DNA of 64,000 nt from Gordonia mangrovi. GTDB taxonomy: Bacteria; Actinomycetota; Actinomycetes; Mycobacteriales; Mycobacteriaceae. The stretch is from the NCBI RefSeq assembly GCF_024734075.1, contig NZ_CP102850.1, forward strand, positions 1,426,001-1,490,000. Direction: 5' to 3'. Numbering within the stretch: the stretch's first letter is position 1; every line of letters starts with the position of its first letter. The notes under the pieces are model-generated. The model did no database searches. It was not told the origin of the DNA and saw only the letters and a program-made list of their open reading frames with translations. Below, in pieces: positions 59,515 to 64,000 of this stretch. The position numbers were made by a program, and so were the translations under genes.

Positions 59515-59549
59515 AGCGGCGCTCATCCGGTCGGGGGATGAGCGCCGCT
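59515..59549 (+). terminator. hairpin after acyl-CoA ligase copy 2
   Basis: A perfect 14-bp stem, AGCGGCGCTCATCC / GGATGAGCGCCGCT, with a 7-base loop, 13 bases after the stop. It resembles the terminator after copy 1, so the ancestral duplication included the 3' flank. Confidence 0.8.
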
Positions 59550-59570
59550 GTCCCGGGCGATCACTCAACC

Positions 59571-59622
59571 GCTGGTTGAGTGGCCCGAGCGAGCCCGCGA
59601 GCACGGGCGTATCGAAACCAGC
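59571..59622. repeat. 52-bp extragenic palindromic repeat
   Basis: It starts GCTGGTTGAG and ends TATCGAAACCAGC, with GCTGGTT / AACCAGC as terminal inverted arms and the GC-rich centre CCCGAGCGAGCCCGCGAGC. Its plan (GGT..GAGT ... TATCGA.ACC) parallels the palindromes at 5842-5891 and 6097-6145, so both may belong to one family of dispersed elements. A left-arm fragment (GCTGGTTGAGTGG) occurs at 57808-57820. Confidence 0.75.
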
Positions 59623-59628
59623 CCACCG

Positions 59629-60312
59629 CTACCACGCCACATCCAAGTCGGCATGCCGGCGCACCCACGCATGCATCGCAATACCTGCTGCCACACCGGC
59701 ATTGATGCTCCGGGTGGACCCGAACTGGGCGATCGACACGGTGAGATCGGCGTGGGCATGGGCGTCCTCACTCACACCCGGACCCTCCTGTCCGAACAAC
59801 AGCACACACTCTCTGGGCAGGTCGGCCGTCTCGAGGCGCTGCGCCCCGGGCGTGTTGTCCACCGCCACCACCGCGAGTCCCTCAGAGCGCGCCCATCCGA
59901 TCAGCTCGGCGACCGAATCATGGTGCATCAGATGCTGATAGCGGTCGGTGACCATCGCACCACGCCTGTTCCACCGCCGGCGTCCGACGATGTGCACAGC
60001 AGCCGCGGCGAACGCGTTGGCGGTACGTACCACCGTGCCGATGTTGGCGTCATGGGCGAAGTTCTCGATCGCGACATGAAACGGGTGTCGGCGCGCGTCG
60101 ATGTCGGCAACGATCGCATCACGCGTCCAATACCGGTAGGAATCCACGACATTGCGGGTGTCCCCGTCGGCGAGGAGCTGCGCGTCGTAGCGCGGATCGG
60201 CCGGTGGTGCATCGTCATGCTCGTCGGCCCACGGTCCCACCCCCACCGCCGGAATCGACCGCGGTTGCCACTCGGTGGGTCCGGGCTGATCGTCGGCGGG
60301 TTGGTGCTCCAC
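59629..60312 (-). CDS. TrmH/SpoU-family RNA 2'-O-methyltransferase, Rv0380c-like
   Basis: A 227-residue SPOUT methyltransferase. Its three motifs are visible: NIGTVVRTANAFAA (~87-100, motif 1 Arg), LLFGQEGPGVS (~165) and SINAGVAAGIAMHAW (~198), which form the knotted AdoMet site. It is probably specific for the ribose of a tRNA or rRNA nucleotide; the target cannot be told from sequence. The GTG start at 60312 directly abuts the pyrE stop codon, so the two are co-translated, as in M. tuberculosis (Rv0382c to Rv0380c order). Confidence 0.9.
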   Translation of the reverse strand: MEHQPADDQPGPTEWQPRSIPAVGVGPWADEHDDAPPADPRYDAQLLADGDTRNVVDSYRYWTRDAIVADIDARRHPFHVAIENFAHDANIGTVVRTANAFAAAAVHIVGRRRWNRRGAMVTDRYQHLMHHDSVAELIGWARSEGLAVVAVDNTPGAQRLETADLPRECVLLFGQEGPGVSEDAHAHADLTVSIAQFGSTRSINAGVAAGIAMHAWVRRHADLDVAW

Positions 60313-60876
60313 CTAACCCAGTCCGAGGTCGCCGAGGCCGAGCAGCGACCGATACGGCACACCGAGCGCCGAGATCACCTCATCGGCACCGGTGGCGCGG
60401 TCCACCACGGTGGCCACCCCGATCACTGTCGCACCGGCTTCGCGCGCCGCCTCCACCGCCGTCGACGGGGACGCACCGGTGGTGGAGGTGTCCTCGACGA
60501 CGAGGACGTTGCGCCCGGCGATGTCGGGACCCTCGATCCGTCGCTGCATGCCGTGGGTCTTGGTGGCCTTGCGCACCACGAACGCATCGATCGGCCGGCC
60601 GGCGGCATGCATGATCGAGGTCGCCACCGGATCGGCCCCCAAGGTCAGTCCGCCCACCGAGTCGTACTCCCAGTCGGCGGTCAACTCCCGCATCAGGCTG
60701 CCGATCAGACGCGATGCCTCGTGATGCAAGGTCGCCCGACGCAGATCGACGTAGTAGTCGGCTTCCTTGCCCGACGACAACGTCACCCGCCCGTGCACCA
60801 CGGCGAGGTCGGTGACCAACTGCGCCAACCGCGATCGATCATCGGTACTCACGCTGTTCGGGGCGGACGAGGACAT
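60313..60876 (-). CDS. pyrE: orotate phosphoribosyltransferase
   Basis: PyrE converts orotate and PRPP to OMP in pyrimidine synthesis. The 187-residue protein has the PRPP-binding loop VLVVEDTSTTGAS (~124-136), the catalytic loop ending RKATKTHG (~103-110) and the N-terminal SGKEADYYVDLRRA. ATG 60876 is the natural start. The neighbours on both sides match the M. tuberculosis pyrE region. Confidence 0.95.
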   Translation of the reverse strand: MSSSAPNSVSTDDRSRLAQLVTDLAVVHGRVTLSSGKEADYYVDLRRATLHHEASRLIGSLMRELTADWEYDSVGGLTLGADPVATSIMHAAGRPIDAFVVRKATKTHGMQRRIEGPDIAGRNVLVVEDTSTTGASPSTAVEAAREAGATVIGVATVVDRATGADEVISALGVPYRSLLGLGDLGLG

Positions 60877-60945
60877 GTCAGGCTCGCTTCTCGAGGTCGA
60901 TGTGGGATGTCGGTGGCGTCGGATATCCGGCGGTCGGCGACCGGC

Positions 60946-61878
60946 TCAGTCCTTGCGGTGCCGGTTGGGCCGCTCCGCCGGCGGCGGTGTGCCCGGCGGC
61001 ATGTCATAGGGACGCTGCGGCGGGCGCACCGGCATCGGCTGCATCCGACGTCCCGGCGCCGATTCCGGTGCCGCGCTCCATGCCCGGGTCGGTGACGGCG
61101 GGGCGTCGTCACCCACGGCGGTCGTGGCCTCCTCCGGTGGCGGCTCGTCGGACGCGGCGGCCAATCGGGCGCGGCGCTGCTTGTCCCGCATCGACTCGGT
61201 CTTCTCGTCGGCCAACTCGGCGCGCGTGGGGCCGTGGGGATCGCGGGGATCGGGCGCATCCTGGGGATCGACGGTCGGCGGGAGCACTCGCAGCAGGTCG
61301 GCGAAGCGCCGCACCACCTCGAGTCCGGTGTCGAGTTGGGCATCCTCGGTGGTCAAGGGCATCGATCCCAGGACCCAGTTGCCCTCGTTCCACAGCACCT
61401 CGATGAACGGTGGGGCGTTGTTGGCCAGGGCCACCATCCGCCGGTCGCACACCCGGCGTGCGACGTCGAGGTTGTTGGAGAACATGACGCGCGGACCCAT
61501 CGCACCCAGCAACTCGACATCTTCCTCGGCGGGTGCGAGCACATCCTCATGCCGCAGGTCGACCACCACCGACGACGGCGTCGCCCGCCGAACCGCGACC
61601 ACCGTGGCCGTCTCCGCCAGGTCGAAGACCACCGCCTCGGTGCCACCGAAGTGACCGAAGGCGACGTCCTGCACCGCGACCCGGTCCGGCACATTCATCG
61701 TCGCGCGGTGAAAAACCTTGCGCAGCTTATTGTCCGTCTCCCGGAACTTGAACTCGTGTGCGTCCCCCCACACCGCTCGCCGGTGCCGCACGGCACTCGA
61801 GCGCTGCCGGTCGAGCCACAACAGGGCGACCGCACCGGCCAGCGCCAACACGGCGATCACGAAATACACGATGGTCAT
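60946..61878 (-). CDS. membrane-anchored conserved protein, Rv0383c-like
   Basis: A 310-residue protein: one N-terminal membrane helix (residues ~3-22, VYFVIAVLALAGAVALLWL), then a ~190-residue globular part with alternating strands (VAVQDVAFGHFGGTEAVVFDLAETATVVAVRR). It ends in a disordered C-terminus of ~90 residues rich in Pro, Arg and Asp. No family function is known to me. Position 69 bases upstream of pyrE on the same strand fits Rv0383c. Confidence 0.8.
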   Translation of the reverse strand: MTIVYFVIAVLALAGAVALLWLDRQRSSAVRHRRAVWGDAHEFKFRETDNKLRKVFHRATMNVPDRVAVQDVAFGHFGGTEAVVFDLAETATVVAVRRATPSSVVVDLRHEDVLAPAEEDVELLGAMGPRVMFSNNLDVARRVCDRRMVALANNAPPFIEVLWNEGNWVLGSMPLTTEDAQLDTGLEVVRRFADLLRVLPPTVDPQDAPDPRDPHGPTRAELADEKTESMRDKQRRARLAAASDEPPPEEATTAVGDDAPPSPTRAWSAAPESAPGRRMQPMPVRPPQRPYDMPPGTPPPAERPNRHRKD

Positions 61879-61882
61879 CGCG

Positions 61883-62905
61883 CTACAGCCTACTATCGCC
61901 GCCCGTGCGTGTAGCGCTCACGACGTATCCACGATCTTTGTCGACCACATTGCCCAATGTGTCCGCGAGGTGTCCCTCGGTCTCGAGGTAGCGACGCAGA
62001 TTGGTGAGGAACTGATCGGCGAGCACATCACGCCACCCCACCACGTCACCGCTCATATGTGCCGAGATGGCCACGTTGTCCATCGCCCAGAACGGACTCG
62101 ACGGATCGAGCGGTTCGTCGGTGAACACGTCCAGGGAGGCCGCGCCGATCTCACCCTGCTGCAGCGCCGCGATCAAGGCCGGTTCGTCGACGAGCTGCCC
62201 GCGGCCCACGTTCACGAGATGTGCGTCGGGACGCATGGCCCGCAGCACCGTGGCGTCGATCATCCGTTCGGTCTGGGAGGTGAGCGGCGCGATGGCCACC
62301 ACCGTGTCGAAGTCACCGACGTGGGCGGCCAGGTCGACAGTGGGGACGACGGTCCCGAAGTCGGGGTCGTCGGCGCGCGCGGTGCGCCCCGCCCCGGTCA
62401 CCTCGACGCCGACGGCGCGGAGCAGACGTGCGGTGGCCCGGCCGATGCCGCCGGTTCCGATGACCAACGCCGATGTGCCCTCGGTACGGGTGGTCTCGCG
62501 GTGCTGCCACACCCGCTGGTCCTGCAACCTTCGGGACACGTGCAGTTGCTTGTGCTGCGCGAGGACCGATGCGAGTACGAACTCGGCGATGGGGCGGTCG
62601 AACACCCCCGCGGCGTTGGTGACCACGATCGGCGAGGAGCGCAGATCGTCGAACAGCAGCGAATCGACCCCGGCCGCGCACACATGCACCCAGCGCAGAT
62701 CCGCGGTCGCCGGACCCCAGTTGTCCTTGAGGGCGCGGGAGAAGAAATCCCATACCAGCAGGACGTCGGCGCCCGTCAGTGCCGTCGGCAAGGTCTGCGC
62801 GGTACACGGCCGGATGGTGGCGAGATCGGAGATCTCATCGAGGTTGGTCGGGTCCGGGACCCCGTCGGCCCCCAGGATCGCGATGATCGGTCGTTGTGTG
62901 GCCAC
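61883..62905 (-). CDS. D-isomer-specific 2-hydroxyacid dehydrogenase
   Basis: A 340-residue NAD(P)-dependent oxidoreductase interconverting 2-hydroxy and 2-oxo acids. The NAD-binding domain has VIGTGGIGRATARLL (~148) and the substrate loop VCAAGVDSL (~75). The catalytic triad appears as Arg in VNVGRGQLVDE (~232), Glu in DVFTDEPLD (~262) and His in ISAHMSG (~283). The specific acid is not evident. The stop of this gene lies 5 bases before the start region of the Rv0383c-like gene. Confidence 0.9.
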   Translation of the reverse strand: MATQRPIIAILGADGVPDPTNLDEISDLATIRPCTAQTLPTALTGADVLLVWDFFSRALKDNWGPATADLRWVHVCAAGVDSLLFDDLRSSPIVVTNAAGVFDRPIAEFVLASVLAQHKQLHVSRRLQDQRVWQHRETTRTEGTSALVIGTGGIGRATARLLRAVGVEVTGAGRTARADDPDFGTVVPTVDLAAHVGDFDTVVAIAPLTSQTERMIDATVLRAMRPDAHLVNVGRGQLVDEPALIAALQQGEIGAASLDVFTDEPLDPSSPFWAMDNVAISAHMSGDVVGWRDVLADQFLTNLRRYLETEGHLADTLGNVVDKDRGYVVSATRTGGDSRL

Positions 62906-62930
62906 GCCTCACCGTAACCAGAGCCGCTCG

Positions 62931-62999
62931 TTCCGGCCGCAGCTACGGGTTTTGGCCGCACTTCCGACCCCAAGCCAGAACCTGAAACTGCGGCCGGAA
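62931..62999. repeat. 69-bp inverted-repeat element
   Basis: Perfect 12-base arms TTCCGGCCGCAG (62931-62942) and CTGCGGCCGGAA (62988-62999) enclose partly complementary inner arms (GGTTTTGG and CCAGAACC). It lies in the divergent promoter region between the hydroxyacid dehydrogenase and the aminotransferase and is a dispersed-repeat or hairpin candidate. Confidence 0.7.
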
Positions 63000-63076
63000 A
63001 CCTCGACGACGACGGACCCGACCAGCCTCGATGTCTAATTGTTGACAATCCGACGATCGACCGTCACCGTGTACGC

Positions 63077-64000
63077 ATGACCGTCACTGCCGAAACCATG
63101 CAGACCGCCCAGACCGCATCGCTGAGCCCCGCACTGAAACAGGCGACGCCCGTCGTCGTCGACCACGCGCAGGGCTCCTGGATTCATGGCACCGACGGCC
63201 ACGACTACCTCGACTTCACCACCGGCATCGGTGTCACCAGCACCGGCCACTGCCACCCGCGCGTGGTCGCCGCCGCCCAGGAGCAGTGCACCAAGATCAT
63301 CCACGCCCAGTACACGACGGTGATGCATCCGCCGCTGCTGGAACTGACCGAGAAGCTCGGCGGCGTCCTGCCACTCGGCCTCGACTCGGTGTTCTACGCC
63401 AACTCCGGTTCCGAAGCCGTCGAGGCCGCCATCCGGCTGGCCCGCATGGCCACCGCCCGCCCGAACATCATCGTCTTCCAGGGCGGCTTCCACGGCCGCA
63501 CCGTGGCCGCGGCCAGCCTGACCACCGCAGGCACCCGCTTCTCGGCCGGCTTCTCCCCGCTCATGTCGGGTGTGCACATGTCCCCGTTCCCTTACGCCTA
63601 CCGCTACGGCTGGGACACCGACGCCGCCGTCGACTTCGCGTTGCGTGAGCTCGACTACCTGCTGCAGTCGCGGGTGGCGCCCAATGACACCGCCGCGTTC
63701 CTCATCGAGCCGGTCCTCGGCGACGGCGGATACCTGCCCACCCCGCCACGGTTCCTGGAGGGTCTGCGCGAGCGTGCCGATCGCCACGGCATCCTGTTCA
63801 TCCTCGACGAGGTGCAGGCCGGTTTCGGTCGCACCGGCAAGTTCTGGGGACATCAGCATGCGACGGATCTCACGCCCGACATCCTGATCACCGCCAAGGG
63901 CCTCGCGTCGGGCTTCCCCATCTCGGCGATCGCCGCGTCGACCGAGCTGATGAGCAAGGCCTGGCCCGGGTCCCAGGGCGGCACCTACGGCGGCAACGCG
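63077..64000 (+). CDS. class III (GabT/ArgD-like) aminotransferase, 3'-truncated
   Basis: The reading frame starts at ATG 63077 and stays open to the window end (308 codons). Family features: YLDFTTGIGVTSTGHCHPRVV near the start, NSGSEAVEAAIRLAR (~116) for PLP phosphate binding, GGFHGRT (~137), EPVLGDGGY (~213), LDEVQAGFGRTG (~241, the Asp contacting the PLP nitrogen) and the PLP lysine in ITAKGLASGFP (~271). It moves an amino group from an omega-amino compound to a keto acid, most likely 4-aminobutyrate- or ornithine-type. The C-terminal ~120 residues are missing from the window. Confidence 0.92.
   Translation, partial: MTVTAETMQTAQTASLSPALKQATPVVVDHAQGSWIHGTDGHDYLDFTTGIGVTSTGHCHPRVVAAAQEQCTKIIHAQYTTVMHPPLLELTEKLGGVLPLGLDSVFYANSGSEAVEAAIRLARMATARPNIIVFQGGFHGRTVAAASLTTAGTRFSAGFSPLMSGVHMSPFPYAYRYGWDTDAAVDFALRELDYLLQSRVAPNDTAAFLIEPVLGDGGYLPTPPRFLEGLRERADRHGILFILDEVQAGFGRTGKFWGHQHATDLTPDILITAKGLASGFPISAIAASTELMSKAWPGSQGGTYGGNA

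Overview
The window is high-GC actinobacterial DNA. It most resembles a mycolic-acid-containing member of the Mycobacteriales, and Gordonia or a close relative is my best guess. Three things point there. There is a 13E12/DUF222 HNH gene and an antigen-85-type acyltransferase. The gene order is also recognisable from M. tuberculosis: purA, Rv0358-like, Rv0359-like M50 peptidase, then (after a large insertion) Rv0360c-like DUF3151, Rv0361-like, fba and a DedA protein, and later an Rv0380c-like RNA methyltransferase, pyrE and an Rv0383c-like protein. The genus is inference from these features, not from a search.

Layout. 1-5.6 kb: end of a siderophore-type ABC ATPase, a DMT/NIPA-like membrane protein, an HSL-type hydrolase, a DUF456 protein, PurT with long disordered tails, and a UBP-type zinc finger. 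5.6-8.4 kb: a repeat-rich stretch with a ~253-bp tandem duplication leading into a 13E12/HNH gene. 8.4-12.8 kb: a membrane class III adenylate cyclase, purA, and the Rv0358/Rv0359-like pair. 12.8-39.5 kb: the main accessory block. It holds a 5,774-residue non-ribosomal peptide synthetase (five C-A-T modules plus a terminal C), a free-standing A-T-TE protein that would complete a sixth module, three GT2 glycosyltransferase domains on two proteins, a Drr-type ABC exporter (ATPase plus two permeases), and a secreted antigen-85-like acyltransferase. Sequences matching the IdeR/DtxR iron box lie in the divergent promoter region (two abutting 19-mers) and upstream of the acyltransferase. The block therefore looks like an iron-starvation-induced pathway for an exported, possibly glycosylated or acylated hexapeptide. 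39.6-42.4 kb: a PPOX-type flavoprotein, a CDF metal exporter with a palindromic operator, and a FUSC-type exporter.

42.4-50.7 kb returns to conserved order: DUF3151, a very acidic membrane-anchored protein, a small Pro-rich membrane protein, fba, then DUF368 and DedA proteins side by side with a 161-bp palindromic element between them, a secreted PAP2 phosphatase and a MOSC protein. 50.7-59.5 kb is a catabolic-looking unit: a divergent MerR regulator, SDR, E1 alpha/beta of a 2-oxoacid-dehydrogenase type without E2/E3, a VOC-VOC-SRPBCC fusion, and two acyl-CoA ligases whose 3' 537 bp are almost identical. The same CAGTAATTACTG palindrome lies in front of both transcription units. 59.6-64 kb: SpoU methyltransferase, pyrE, an Rv0383c-like protein, a 2-hydroxyacid dehydrogenase, and the start of a class III aminotransferase.

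I saw no rRNA, tRNA, CRISPR array or intact transposase.
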